Part shown: in pieces, positions 1 to 13,054 of the stretch
How the letters are laid out: each line of letters opens with the position of its first letter
Position numbering within the stretch: the first letter of the stretch is position 1
Assembly: GCF_024347055.1 (NCBI RefSeq)
Contig: NZ_AP024895.1
Span: 310,001 to 374,000 of the forward strand
Reading direction: 5' to 3'
DNA: 64,000 nt
DNA from: Vibrio porteresiae DSM 19223
GTDB lineage: Bacteria; Pseudomonadota; Gammaproteobacteria; Enterobacterales; Vibrionaceae
Made by a program: the position numbers and the translations under genes
The notes under the pieces: generated by a model
Told to the model about the DNA's origin: nothing
The model's database searches: none
What the model saw: the letters and a program-made list of their open reading frames with translations, nothing else

Positions 1-1190
1 AAATCGAACAGATGCAGTTGAAAGAAGCGAAGAAAGACTTGACCGAAGAATTCCAAATTTTGGAAGGCGGTCTACTTGCTCGTGTTCGTACTCTACTGCT
101 ATCTGCTGGTTACAGCGAAGCGAAACTAGATAGCCTAGATCGTAAGCAATGGTTAGCACAGACTCTTGAGAATGATGATCAGCAAAACCAACTAGAACAG
201 TTGGCAGAGCAGTTCGACGAGCTAAAAGCTGAATTCGATAAGAAATTCGAAGCTAAGCGTCGTAAGATCACTCAAGGTGATGATCTAGCTCCTGGTGTAC
301 TGAAGATCGTTAAGGTTTACCTAGCGGTTAAACGTCGTATCCAGCCTGGTGATAAGATGGCGGGTCGTCACGGTAACAAAGGTGTAATTTCTAAGATTAA
401 CCCAATCGAAGATATGCCTTACGATGAAACCGGTCGTCCTGTAGACATCGTACTAAACCCACTGGGCGTACCGTCTCGTATGAACATCGGTCAGATCCTT
501 GAAGTTCACTTAGGTGCTGCAGCAAAAGGCATCGGTGACAAGATCAATGCGATGGTTAAAGAGCAACAAGAACTTGCGAAGATTCGTGAATTCTTGCAAC
601 GCGTTTACGACCTAGGCAACACTCGTCAGCAAGTAGACATTGCTAGTCTATCTGATGAAGAAGTACGTACTCTAGCGAATAACTTGCGTAATGGTTTACC
701 TATTGCGACTCCAGTATTCGATGGTGCATCTGAGAAGAACATCAAAGCGTTGCTGAGCCTGGCAGACCTGCCAGAATCTGGTCAGCTAACACTGTTTGAT
801 GGTCGTACAGGTGATGCGTTTGAGCGTCAAGTAACTGTAGGTTACATGTACATGCTTAAACTGAACCACCTTGTTGATGACAAGATGCACGCTCGTTCAA
901 CCGGTTCTTACAGCCTTGTTACTCAGCAACCACTTGGTGGTAAAGCTCAGTTCGGTGGCCAGCGTTTCGGTGAGATGGAAGTATGGGCACTTGAAGCTTA
1001 TGGTGCTGCATATACTCTACAAGAAATGTTGACTGTTAAATCGGATGATGTGAATGGCCGTACTAAGATGTATAAGAACATCGTAGACGGTAACCACTCT
1101 ATGGAACCTGGTATGCCAGAATCGTTCAACGTATTGTTGAAAGAGATTCGCTCACTAGGTATCAACATCGAGCTAGAAGACGAAGAGTAA
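1..1190 (+). CDS. rpoB: RNA polymerase beta subunit, C-terminal part (5' end outside window)
   Basis: This is the C-terminal part of the beta subunit of RNA polymerase, the catalytic core enzyme of transcription. The reading frame is open from base 3, so the gene begins upstream of the window. The segment carries the strongly conserved GDKMAGRHGNKG motif and the family's typical end region (GGKAQFGGQRFGEMEVWALE, then the stretch around TLQEMLTVKSDD). Those regions contribute to the active-centre wall and clamp and contact the beta-prime subunit. The gene ends at a TAA, with rpoC starting 97 bases later on the same strand, as in the usual rplKAJL-rpoBC operon. Nothing is disrupted in the visible part. 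Identity is certain; the rifampicin-binding region lies outside the window. Confidence 0.98.
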   Translation, partial: IEQMQLKEAKKDLTEEFQILEGGLLARVRTLLLSAGYSEAKLDSLDRKQWLAQTLENDDQQNQLEQLAEQFDELKAEFDKKFEAKRRKITQGDDLAPGVLKIVKVYLAVKRRIQPGDKMAGRHGNKGVISKINPIEDMPYDETGRPVDIVLNPLGVPSRMNIGQILEVHLGAAAKGIGDKINAMVKEQQELAKIREFLQRVYDLGNTRQQVDIASLSDEEVRTLANNLRNGLPIATPVFDGASEKNIKALLSLADLPESGQLTLFDGRTGDAFERQVTVGYMYMLKLNHLVDDKMHARSTGSYSLVTQQPLGGKAQFGGQRFGEMEVWALEAYGAAYTLQEMLTVKSDDVNGRTKMYKNIVDGNHSMEPGMPESFNVLLKEIRSLGINIELEDEE

Positions 1191-1197
1191 ACCCTAT

Positions 1198-1219
1198 AGC
1201 AGTCCCTTCGGGGGCTGCT
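1198..1219 (+). other. Stem-loop in the rpoB-rpoC intergenic RNA
   Basis: AGCAGTCCC, a TTCG loop and GGGGCTGCT form a nine-pair stem with one T-G wobble, eight bases after the rpoB stop. It is not followed by a run of T, so it does not look like an efficient intrinsic terminator. It may be a processing or stability element of the rpoBC message; this is inference. Confidence 0.55.
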
Positions 1220-1286
1220 TGACTGGTTTTCGGTAGGAAGGTGCTTACGTAAGTAGGCCCCTTTTAACTCCTTACAGGAGCTGATT

Positions 1287-5489
<4,203 letters not shown>

Positions 5490-5502
5490 TCGATAGCGCT
5501 AA

Positions 5503-5530
5503 AAAAAAGGCACCCTCGGGTGCCTTTTTT
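5503..5530. terminator. Bidirectional intrinsic terminator between rpoC and rsd
   Basis: GGCACC, a CTCG loop and GGTGCC, with a run of A before it and a run of T after it, so it can end transcripts from either side. It sits between the convergent genes rpoC and rsd. Confidence 0.9.
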
Positions 5531-5582
5531 GTTGCTTGTCGTTTACGAAGTGTTGTCAACGCAAGTTTAATCAGCCGCTGGT

Positions 5583-6071
5583 TTAAGCGCCTGGAGGCAC
5601 CGCAAGACTGTCAGCAATTAACTGAATTAAGGAATCTTCAATACCAAAACGTTGTTCGAGCACTTCTCCCACTTCAGAGAGATCGTGGTCGAGATCCTCT
5701 AAGTCTTCGTCATCTGTAATGGTGGCGTACTTATCAGTGAAACTGAGCAAAGGCTCGTTAGTTTCAATGATATCTCCGTATGTTGCATTAATATCATCCG
5801 TTGCATGGAATCCAGTGGCATGCCACTTGTTCATTACCATGTCATAGATTTTGAAGTGGCCTTCAGAAATGTAATCGACGAGATCTTGGCAAAACACTTG
5901 TAGCTCAATAGGTGATGGAAGTTCTTCTATCGTTGCTTTAGCAGCACTCGGCTGCATATTAGCTAGCTTACAATAGGCGACGATCAGCACTTGTCTCTTG
6001 TTTAACCAATGGTCAATAACGTCGCTGGAGCCACCCCACTGTTCTTGAGTTTTTTTCAGTTTTTTTAGCAT
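5583..6071 (-). CDS. rsd: Regulator of sigma D (anti-sigma-70 factor), Rsd/AlgQ family
   Basis: A 162-residue protein of the Rsd/AlgQ family. Rsd binds the housekeeping sigma-70 factor and shifts RNA polymerase toward other sigma factors in stationary phase. The sequence shows the family features: DHWLNKRQVLIVAYCKL near the N-terminus, FCQDLVDYISEGHFKIY in the middle and LEQRFGIEDSLIQLI near the end, in an all-alpha fold. I place the start at the internal ATG (MLKKLKK), which has a GAGGG ribosome-binding site seven bases upstream; three earlier ATGs in frame lack one. The gene lies convergent to rpoC, between rpoC and nudC, as in related genomes. The C-terminus is shorter and more acidic than the E. 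coli protein, which is ordinary divergence. Confidence 0.9.
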   Translation of the reverse strand: MLKKLKKTQEQWGGSSDVIDHWLNKRQVLIVAYCKLANMQPSAAKATIEELPSPIELQVFCQDLVDYISEGHFKIYDMVMNKWHATGFHATDDINATYGDIIETNEPLLSFTDKYATITDDEDLEDLDHDLSEVGEVLEQRFGIEDSLIQLIADSLAVPPGA

Positions 6072-6251
6072 GACAATGCCCTCATGGCTCATCATCAAAT
6101 GATGATTATTCTTGGCTCATAGGTATTAAAGGTGGAAAAAAACCTATTGGGTATACAAGAATTTATAGAACATTTAATCGACAACTACAAACTCTGGTAT
6201 GAAATCAGATTGCCAGTAAAATGGTGTAACTTCAAGAAGTGAGGATTGGAT

Positions 6252-7031
6252 ATGTTAAAGAATAGTGACGAGAAAACCGCTTATTGGTGTGTTGTTTCAG
6301 GAACTGATGTGTGGAGTATTGATGGAGATATCCCTTTTGGCAGTGCGGAGCAGTTCCAACTTCCTGTATCACAAGCGGTTCAGATCGGTAGTTACCAAGA
6401 TTCACCGGTGTACTGGCTTAATGCTGACGAACTTGAAACGATTCCTGAATTGGTTTCGCTACGGAGCTTATTAGGGCTTGATACCACAAGGTTTCATCTA
6501 CTTAGCAAAGCTGTGCAATATGGGCATATGACTCAATCGCAACGTTTTTGTCCAAATTGTGGCGGACGTAACTATTTCAATCATAGCCAAAATGCAATGC
6601 AGTGCCAGGATTGCCGTACGCTGCATTACCCTCGTATTTCTCCTTGTGTGATTGTTGCGGTACGTAAAGAGAATCAAATTTTACTCGCTCAGCATCCACG
6701 CCATAAAACAGGTATGTATACCGTGATTGCGGGTTTTGTCGAATCGGGTGAGACGCTAGAAGAGTGTGTTGCGCGCGAAGTTAAGGAAGAGACTGGCCTT
6801 GAGATTACCAATATCCGCTATTTTGGCAGTCAACCTTGGGCGTTCCCTTCCAATATGATGATGGGTTTCCTTGCAGACTATGCTGGTGGCGAGGTTAAGC
6901 CTGATTATAGTGAGCTAAGTGATGCTCAATGGTTTAGTCCTGATACGTTGCCTGAATTGGCACCTAAGGGAACCATTGCTCGTGAATTAATCGAACATAC
7001 CGTCACAACCATACTTGAGCAAAACAGATAA
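6252..7031 (+). CDS. nudC: NADH pyrophosphatase / NAD-capped RNA decapping enzyme
   Basis: A 259-residue Nudix hydrolase that cleaves NADH to NMNH and AMP and, in E. coli, removes NAD caps from RNA 5' ends. The order is an N-terminal domain, a four-cysteine zinc ribbon (Cys100, Cys103, Cys118, Cys121), then the Nudix domain with the complete Nudix box starting at GFVESGE (residues 161-183). It is followed by the NudC-specific SQPWAFPSNMMMGF motif that recognises the nicotinamide nucleotide. The ATG at this position has AGTGAGG seven bases upstream; an in-frame TTG six bases earlier is less likely. hemE follows on the same strand after 253 bases. Confidence 0.95.
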   Translation: MLKNSDEKTAYWCVVSGTDVWSIDGDIPFGSAEQFQLPVSQAVQIGSYQDSPVYWLNADELETIPELVSLRSLLGLDTTRFHLLSKAVQYGHMTQSQRFCPNCGGRNYFNHSQNAMQCQDCRTLHYPRISPCVIVAVRKENQILLAQHPRHKTGMYTVIAGFVESGETLEECVAREVKEETGLEITNIRYFGSQPWAFPSNMMMGFLADYAGGEVKPDYSELSDAQWFSPDTLPELAPKGTIARELIEHTVTTILEQNR

Positions 7032-7053
7032 AAAAAGCCCTCCAGAAGGAGGG
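7030..7053 (-). terminator. Hairpin whose T-tract lies on the reverse strand, just after nudC
   Basis: CCCTCC, an AGAA loop and GGAGGG directly follow the nudC stop. The A-run lies on the nudC side, so only the reverse strand reads stem then T-run. As an intrinsic terminator it would stop leftward transcripts; as a nudC terminator it lacks the T-tract. Confidence 0.5.
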
Positions 7054-7284
7054 GGTAAGTAATATGTCGTTATGAGATGTCGGTAGTTTGAGTACCTGCT
7101 ACTTTTATTATTATGTAGTGAGCGAACAAATTTGTAACATTGTGCTAAAAAGTAAGCAAAGTATTTATTGATTTATCGCTTAATTACTTGAACTGGATAA
7201 CAAAGCTAAGCGGTTTTCCTCATAGATCGATGTTAGAATACCTGCCCAGTAAATCAGCTAATACAATAATAATTGGAAGACGGA

Positions 7285-8355
7285 ATGACAGAACTAAAGA
7301 ACGATCGTTATTTACGCGCCTTGCTCAAACAACCAGTCGATTGCACTCCAGTATGGATGATGCGTCAGGCCGGTCGCTATTTACCTGAGTATCGTGAAAC
7401 GCGCGCGAAAGCAGGCGATTTTATGTCCTTGTGCCGTAACGCCGAGCTTGCTTCTGAAGTGACTTTACAGCCGCTGCGTCGTTTCCCTTTGGATGCTGCT
7501 ATTCTGTTCTCAGATATTTTGACGATTCCAGATGCAATGGGATTAGGTTTACGCTTTGAAGCGGGTGAAGGTCCAGTGTTCGATAAACCGATCACTTGTC
7601 GCGCCGATGTGGATCGTATTGGTATCCCTGATCCGGAAGGTGAATTGCAATACGTTATGAATGCAGTGCGTCAAATCCGTAAAGACCTGCAAGGTGAGGT
7701 ACCCCTGATTGGTTTTTCTGGTAGCCCTTGGACACTGGCAACCTATATGGTTGAAGGTGGCAGTTCAAAAGCGTTTACTAAAATCAAAAAGATGATGTAT
7801 AGCGACACAACAACATTGCACTTGTTGTTGGATAAGTTAGCAGACAGCGTGATTGAATACTTGAATGCTCAAATCAAAGCGGGTGCTCAATCGGTGATGG
7901 TATTCGATACTTGGGGTGGTGTACTGACTCCTCGTGATTACCAAGCATTCTCTTTGCATTACATGCATAAAATCGTCGATGGTTTAATTCGTGAAAACGA
8001 GGGGCGTCGCGTTCCTGTGACCTTGTTTACCAAAAATGGTGGCATGTGGTTAGAGCAGATTGCAGCAACAGGTTGTGATGCCGTTGGTTTGGATTGGACG
8101 ATTGATATTGCTGAAGCGAAAGCAAGAGTCGGCGATAAAGTGGCACTGCAAGGCAATATGGATCCTTCTATGCTTTACGCTCCACACGAGCGTATTCGCG
8201 AGGAAGTGTCTTCTATTTTGAGTGGCTTTGGGGATGGTACAGGTCATGTGTTTAACTTAGGTCACGGTATTCATTTGGATGTACCACCGGAAAATGCTGG
8301 CGTGTTTGTTAATGCGGTTCATGAACTGTCTAAGCCTTATCACTTTAATAAATAG
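7285..8355 (+). CDS. hemE: Uroporphyrinogen decarboxylase
   Basis: The 356-residue heme-pathway enzyme that removes four acetate carboxyls from uroporphyrinogen III to give coproporphyrinogen III in the cytoplasm. It has the signature MRQAGRYLPEYR near residue 25 and ILFSDILTIPDAMG with the essential aspartate. Further along are GFSGSPWTLATYM, FDTWGGVL and the C-terminal NLGHGI motif. The length matches the family (about 354). The chosen ATG follows a GGAAGACGGA purine-rich stretch and gives the standard N-terminus MTELKND; the in-frame TTG 12 bases upstream is unlikely. The gene appears monocistronic and ends with a GC-rich hairpin. Confidence 0.98.
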   Translation: MTELKNDRYLRALLKQPVDCTPVWMMRQAGRYLPEYRETRAKAGDFMSLCRNAELASEVTLQPLRRFPLDAAILFSDILTIPDAMGLGLRFEAGEGPVFDKPITCRADVDRIGIPDPEGELQYVMNAVRQIRKDLQGEVPLIGFSGSPWTLATYMVEGGSSKAFTKIKKMMYSDTTTLHLLLDKLADSVIEYLNAQIKAGAQSVMVFDTWGGVLTPRDYQAFSLHYMHKIVDGLIRENEGRRVPVTLFTKNGGMWLEQIAATGCDAVGLDWTIDIAEAKARVGDKVALQGNMDPSMLYAPHERIREEVSSILSGFGDGTGHVFNLGHGIHLDVPPENAGVFVNAVHELSKPYHFNK

Positions 8356-8362
8356 TCACTAA

Positions 8363-8385
8363 TTGGCGCTGTATTACAGCGCCAA
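8363..8385 (+). terminator. Perfect hairpin after hemE, without a T-tract
   Basis: TTGGCGCTGT, an ATT loop and ACAGCGCCAA form a perfect 10-pair stem seven bases after the hemE stop. The following bases (CCTTAC) are not a T-run, so termination would be weak or factor-assisted. It may mark the 3' end of the hemE message. Confidence 0.5.
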
Positions 8386-8439
8386 CCTTACAAAACGAAC
8401 TTGGTAAACTGCTGATACGCAGTGAGGGAATCCTCTTCG

Positions 8440-9075
8440 ATGAAAACGAAAGACCGAATTGTTTATGCTGCATTAGAGCTGTTTAATGAAAATGGTGAGC
8501 GTAGTATTACGACTAACCATATTGCCGCGCATATCGATATTAGCCCAGGTAACTTGTACTATCACTTTCGCAATAAACAAGAGATTGTGCGCGAGATCTT
8601 CAAATTGTACTCGGCAGAATTGATTGAGCGTTTCACCCCTTTGCAGGGGCAGTATGAGAGCCTAACTTTGCTCAAGCATTACCTCGATTCGATCTTCACT
8701 TTGATGTGGCGCTATCGTTTCTTCTACGCCAATTTGCCTGATATTTTGCAACGCGACGATCAATTGCATGCAGATTATATTGCGGTGCAGGATAAGCTTC
8801 AGGCTAACCTCATCAATATTATCCGTGCCTTTGTTGAGATGAATTTGCTCGATATCGCAGAGCAAGATATGCAAAAAACCGCAACTACACTGCATATTGT
8901 GGCCTCTTCTTGGTTGGCTTATCGCTCGGCAATGTCACCAAAAACGCAGATTACTGAAGCCGTGATTCATCAGGGCGTACTGCAGATTATCTCAATTGTA
9001 AAACCGACCGCGACCTCGACTGGTTATGAACAGCTTCAGTTGTTGGAAGAGGGCGTGCGTGCTATGCATGCCTAA
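8440..9075 (+). CDS. TetR/AcrR-family transcriptional regulator
   Basis: A 211-residue regulator with a typical TetR N-terminal helix-turn-helix (residues about 5-55, including ERSITTNHIAAHIDISPGN and the NLYYHFRNKQEIV recognition region). The C-terminal ligand-binding part is all-helical and not recognised further. The ATG is preceded by GAGGGAA; an in-frame GTG 18 bases upstream lies inside that site and is rejected. TetR proteins usually repress nearby genes when unliganded. The only codirectional neighbour is the DHH phosphoesterase 90 bases downstream, so control of that gene is possible, but no operator is evident. The ligand is unknown. Confidence 0.85.
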   Translation: MKTKDRIVYAALELFNENGERSITTNHIAAHIDISPGNLYYHFRNKQEIVREIFKLYSAELIERFTPLQGQYESLTLLKHYLDSIFTLMWRYRFFYANLPDILQRDDQLHADYIAVQDKLQANLINIIRAFVEMNLLDIAEQDMQKTATTLHIVASSWLAYRSAMSPKTQITEAVIHQGVLQIISIVKPTATSTGYEQLQLLEEGVRAMHA

Positions 9076-9165
9076 AAGGGATGAGATATAACCTTTCTGT
9101 CTTGGGCAATTCAAACTAATGCTGGTAACGTAATTGAGTGAAATAAACTCAGTGACCGATTTGAT

Positions 9166-10128
9166 ATGCATTACGATATTTTTAACGGTGATGCCGATGG
9201 CATCATCGCTCTTCTCCAACTTCGCTTAGCTCATCCGATCGCCAGTACCTTGGTTACTGGAATTAAGCGCGATATTGAGTTGGTTCATCAAGTTAGCTGC
9301 CAACCCGATGATTCCGTGACGGTATTGGATATCTCAATGGCGAAAAATCAGACTGCGCTTAACCAGATATTGGAACAGGGCGTCTCAGTCTTTTATGCTG
9401 ATCACCATCTTCCTGGTGCTATTCCTGAACACGCCAATCTAGATGCCCACATCGATACGGATGCGAATATGTGCACTGGATTGATCATTGACCGCTATTT
9501 ACAAGGGCAATTTCATGCGTGGGCCATTACGGCTGCTTATGGTGACAATCTTATTGCGAAGGCGACTGAATTGGCTGAGAGGGCTGGCTATTCTAAAGTT
9601 CAGCAACAACAGCTTTGTGAACTCGGTACGTTGATCAACTACAACGGTTATGGCCGAAATGTGGAAGAGCTTCATTACCATCCGGCTGCGTTATTTCGCA
9701 TGCTGTCTCAGTACGATTCACCGTTTGCTGTTATCGCTGATAAGCAATCGCCGTATTACTATCTAAAACGGGGTTACGAGCAAGATATCGCGCTAGCTCA
9801 ATCCGTCAGCCCTTATTGGGAAGATGAGCACTTGCGTGTATTTCTGTTACCCGCTGAGCCTGCGTCTTACCGCATCAGTGGCGTCTTCGGCAACTTGATT
9901 GCCAATCAGTCGCCAGAGCAGGCGCATCTGGTACTGACAGAAATCAATGATGGGCAAGCTTATACCGTATCGTTACGGGCACCGCTATCCAACAAGCAAG
10001 GGGCGGGTGGTTTATGCAGTGAATTTGCAACGGGTGGTGGTCGAGAAGGGGCGGGAGGAATTAACTCTCTACCTAAACATGCACTTGATGAACTGATTAC
10101 CAAGGTTGCTAGCTACTACCGACATTAG
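9166..10128 (+). CDS. DHH-family phosphoesterase, substrate unknown
   Basis: A 320-residue protein with the metal-binding motifs of the DHH superfamily, which includes RecJ, nanoRNases, pAp phosphatases and cyclic-dinucleotide hydrolases. The motifs are FNGDADGI near residue 7 (motif I), a central Asp around VLDISMA, YADHHLP near residue 85 (the DHH motif), and a glycine-rich GGGREGAGG motif near residue 290 typical of the DHHA1 substrate-binding domain. There is no signal peptide or membrane segment, so it is cytoplasmic. It follows the TetR gene and ends before a strong terminator. It is shorter than RecJ and differs from NrnA in its N-terminus. The fold is clear but I do not assign a substrate. 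Confidence 0.8.
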   Translation: MHYDIFNGDADGIIALLQLRLAHPIASTLVTGIKRDIELVHQVSCQPDDSVTVLDISMAKNQTALNQILEQGVSVFYADHHLPGAIPEHANLDAHIDTDANMCTGLIIDRYLQGQFHAWAITAAYGDNLIAKATELAERAGYSKVQQQQLCELGTLINYNGYGRNVEELHYHPAALFRMLSQYDSPFAVIADKQSPYYYLKRGYEQDIALAQSVSPYWEDEHLRVFLLPAEPASYRISGVFGNLIANQSPEQAHLVLTEINDGQAYTVSLRAPLSNKQGAGGLCSEFATGGGREGAGGINSLPKHALDELITKVASYYRH

Positions 10129-10155
10129 TGGGTTTGCATTGAAAATGATTAAGAG

Positions 10156-10188
10156 AAAGGCCCGCTAGCGGTATTAGCGGGCCTTTTT
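10156..10188 (+). terminator. Intrinsic terminator after the DHH phosphoesterase gene
   Basis: GGCCCGCTA, a seven-base loop and TAGCGGGCC followed by TTTTT. A nine-pair GC-rich stem with a proper T-tract on the forward strand; the A-run before it also lets it serve the convergent envC gene. Confidence 0.9.
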
Positions 10189-10224
10189 ATTCATCGGTTA
10201 GTCTCTGCGCTGTTACTTAGGTGA

Positions 10225-11361
10225 TTAGCGGCTTAACCAAGAGAGAGGGTTTTCTGCTTGGCTGTTACGGCGCACTTCAAAGTAAACGGCTGGTTGAGGC
10301 TGACCGCCTGTATCACCGGCTAGGGCAATCGTCTCGCCTGCCGATACTTTATCCCCCTCTTTTTTGGTGAGGGCTTGGTTGAAACCGTAAAGGGTCATAT
10401 CACCGCGACCATGGTCGATCAGCACCATCAGACCATAACCACGTAAATAGTCAGAGAAAACCACAGTGCCCGGATAGATAGCTTTGACCGGTTCTCCGTA
10501 ATTGGCACTGATCACAATCCCTTTCCAGTTGATTTGACCGCCTTGATAATCGCCATAACGATGCAGTAATGAACCTTTGATTGGCCAAGGCAGTTTGCCT
10601 TTTTGTCTTGCTAAACCATCCATAGGGACGGCGTTTCGTTTCGCTGCTTTGGCAATTTCCGCTTTTAAGCGTGTTTCATTACGCTGCAGCTCAGCTAGAT
10701 AAACCTTATCTCCAGAAATGCCTTTTTGAATTTTACTGATAGTGCTATGACGTTGTTGTTGGCTATTGGCCAGTTCTTGGTATTTCTTGGTTTGTTGTTC
10801 TAAGAGCGAGGTGATTTGATCCCGTTCCAACTTTAACTGGTGTTCACTATCATCCAGCTCTTGATGAGTTTGCTCGAGTGTCTGGATCGCTTGGGTACGT
10901 GATTTGGCTAAATGTTGGTAGTACTGACTAATGCGATCTTCTTCAACGCCGGTATTTAACAAGTTGCCACTGGCGGTTGCGCGTTTTGTGATGTAATAGG
11001 TTTGCATCAGCTTGGTAAGAATATCGGTTTGCTTTTTACGCTGAGTCTCTAACTGCGCGATTTTTTTTTGCAGCTGAGCGATATTCTGGTTGGCTTTGTT
11101 TTGCTGCTGCTTAGTCTCTTCAATTTGCTTTTTTTGACTCGCGATATCGAGCTCTTGCTTTTTCAATGCTTGTTGCAGTTCATCGAGCTCTTTTTGTTGC
11201 TGCGATAGCGATTGTTTTTGACGTTGAATTTCACTGGTTACGCCTTTTAACTCTTGCTGAGAGGCTGCGTATGTATCGATAGAAAAAAGCAGGCTCAAAG
11301 TGAGTACAGTCGCGGATGTAGTTAGGCTGAATAAGCGAGAACGGTGAGTCTTAAACGTCAT
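10225..11361 (-). CDS. envC: Murein hydrolase activator EnvC (M23/LytM domain)
   Basis: A 378-residue periplasmic protein that activates cell-separation amidases at the division septum. There is a cleavable signal peptide (hydrophobic residues about 11-30, likely cut after DTYA), then a long Lys/Gln/Glu-rich coiled coil (about 35-250) and a C-terminal LytM domain (about 265-378). The LytM domain has IDHGRGDMTLYGFNQ where active peptidases have their zinc ligands, so the catalytic histidines are missing, as in E. coli EnvC, which activates but does not cut. It lies just downstream of gpmM, as in E. coli. Its likely partner amidase, AmiB, is encoded at 21-23 kb in this window. Confidence 0.93.
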   Translation of the reverse strand: MTFKTHRSRLFSLTTSATVLTLSLLFSIDTYAASQQELKGVTSEIQRQKQSLSQQQKELDELQQALKKQELDIASQKKQIEETKQQQNKANQNIAQLQKKIAQLETQRKKQTDILTKLMQTYYITKRATASGNLLNTGVEEDRISQYYQHLAKSRTQAIQTLEQTHQELDDSEHQLKLERDQITSLLEQQTKKYQELANSQQQRHSTISKIQKGISGDKVYLAELQRNETRLKAEIAKAAKRNAVPMDGLARQKGKLPWPIKGSLLHRYGDYQGGQINWKGIVISANYGEPVKAIYPGTVVFSDYLRGYGLMVLIDHGRGDMTLYGFNQALTKKEGDKVSAGETIALAGDTGGQPQPAVYFEVRRNSQAENPLSWLSR

Positions 11362-11475
11362 AGTGATTAGTTTTATTTACCATTTATAGCGAGACAGTAT
11401 TACCTAAAGCGTTGATTGAGGCGAGCGTGCCATGCAAAAAGTTTGTCATTCTATGCACAATAAACGCTGAAATAG

Positions 11476-11502
11476 AAAAAGGCCTCCATCAGGAGGCCTT
11501 TG
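11476..11502 (-). terminator. Intrinsic terminator after gpmM
   Basis: Read on the reverse strand: GGCCTCC, a TGAT loop, GGAGGCC and TTTTTC, 20 bases after the gpmM stop. Because envC lies immediately downstream, this may act as an attenuator or give envC separate expression. Confidence 0.8.
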
Positions 11503-11521
11503 TATCGAGAGTCAAAGAGAC

Positions 11522-13054
11522 TTATTTGAACAGCACTTTACCAGTCATTTCTGCTGGAATTTCAGTATCTGTTAGCGCCAACATGGTTGGAGCTAGGTCA
11601 GACAGTTTGCCGCCTTCTTTGAATTCAAAATCTTTGTTACCAACATAGATTAGAGGTACAGGAAGGTTAGTGTGTGCTGTGTGGATGCCACCAGTTTCAG
11701 GGTTGACCATCATTTCAGCGTTACCGTGGTCAGCAGTGATAAGTAGTTGACCATCAGCTTCTTTAATCGCTTCAACAACACGACCAATACAAGCGTCAAC
11801 GGCTTCACATGCTTTGACCGCAGCATCATAAACACCAGTGTGACCAACCATGTCGCCGTTAGGGTAGTTACAGATGATCGCATCGTATTTACCAGACTTA
11901 ATCGCAGCAACGAGTTTGTCAGTCAGCTCAGTTGAGCTCATTTCTGGTTGTAGGTCGTAAGTCGCAACTTTTGGAGAAGCAACGATTTGACGATCTTCAC
12001 CATTAAATTCAGTTTCAACGCCACCGTTGAAGAAGAACGTTACGTGAGCGTATTTTTCGGTTTCAGAAATACGTAGCTGAGTTTTACCTGCTTTCGCTAA
12101 CCATTCACCGTAAGTGTTTGTTAGAGACGCTGGTGGGTAAGCGCAAGCTAGAGGAATATCTGCAGCGTATTGAGTCAGCATAACGAAATCAATTGCTGGG
12201 AACTTAGCGCGTTCAAAGCCGGCAAAATCTGTAACGAAAGTACGAGTGATTTCACGAGCACGGTCGGCACGGTAGTTCATGAACACAACAGTGTCGCCAT
12301 CTTCAATCGCTGAAGACTCTTGGCCTGCTGCACAAACCACAGTCGCTTTCACGAATTCATCGTTTTCTTCACGAGCGTAAGCTGCTTCAAGACCAGCAAC
12401 GGCAGAATCGACAGTGAACTCGCCTTTTGCTTCAACAAGAAGGTCGTAAGCTTTTTGTACGCGATCCCAGTTGTTGTCACGGTCCATTGCGTAGTAACGA
12501 CCGATCAAAGATGCAGTGCGACCTTTGCCTAATTTCGCAAATAGTTCGTCAAAGCGTTTTAGTGATGCTTCGGCACTGCGTGGTGGAGTGTCACGTCCAT
12601 CAAGGAAACAGTGTAGGAAGATTTTTTCAGCGCCACGAGCTGCTGCAAGTTCAACGGCTGCGTAGATGTGATCTTCGTGAGAATGAACACCACCTGGAGA
12701 CATCAGACCCATGATGTGTACAGCTTTACCGCCTTTTACCGCTTTATCGATAGCTGACACAAGCACTTCGTTAGTTTGGAATTCACCGTCTTGGATAGCT
12801 TTAGTGATACGAGTTAGGTCTTGATAAACGATACGACCTGCGCCGATGTTTGTATGACCTACTTCAGAGTTACCCATTTGACCGTCAGGTAGACCTACGT
12901 CTAGACCAGAGGCTGAAATCAGGGTATGTGGATTGTTTGCTACCAGACCATCCAGAACAGGGGTATTTGCGTTGTTAATCGCATTGTTGCTGTTGTCTTC
13001 ACGGTAACCCCACCCGTCAAGAATGACTAGAGCCATAGGCTTCTTAGCTGACAT
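11522..13054 (-). CDS. gpmM: 2,3-bisphosphoglycerate-independent phosphoglycerate mutase
   Basis: The 510-residue manganese-dependent glycolytic enzyme that interconverts 3- and 2-phosphoglycerate. It belongs to the alkaline phosphatase superfamily: VILDGWGYR near the N-terminus supplies the first metal aspartate, NSEVGHTNIGAGR carries the serine that is transiently phosphorylated, and ITADHGNAE near residue 445 supplies further metal ligands. FLDGRDTPPRSA is the conserved substrate-binding segment. Length is exactly that expected. The message ends at a terminator ahead of envC. Confidence 0.98.
   Translation of the reverse strand: MSAKKPMALVILDGWGYREDNSNNAINNANTPVLDGLVANNPHTLISASGLDVGLPDGQMGNSEVGHTNIGAGRIVYQDLTRITKAIQDGEFQTNEVLVSAIDKAVKGGKAVHIMGLMSPGGVHSHEDHIYAAVELAAARGAEKIFLHCFLDGRDTPPRSAEASLKRFDELFAKLGKGRTASLIGRYYAMDRDNNWDRVQKAYDLLVEAKGEFTVDSAVAGLEAAYAREENDEFVKATVVCAAGQESSAIEDGDTVVFMNYRADRAREITRTFVTDFAGFERAKFPAIDFVMLTQYAADIPLACAYPPASLTNTYGEWLAKAGKTQLRISETEKYAHVTFFFNGGVETEFNGEDRQIVASPKVATYDLQPEMSSTELTDKLVAAIKSGKYDAIICNYPNGDMVGHTGVYDAAVKACEAVDACIGRVVEAIKEADGQLLITADHGNAEMMVNPETGGIHTAHTNLPVPLIYVGNKDFEFKEGGKLSDLAPTMLALTDTEIPAEMTGKVLFK

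Noticed and set aside
7030..7053. Ordinary intrinsic terminator for nudC
   Set aside because: The T-tract is on the reverse strand only, so it does not fit termination of nudC.
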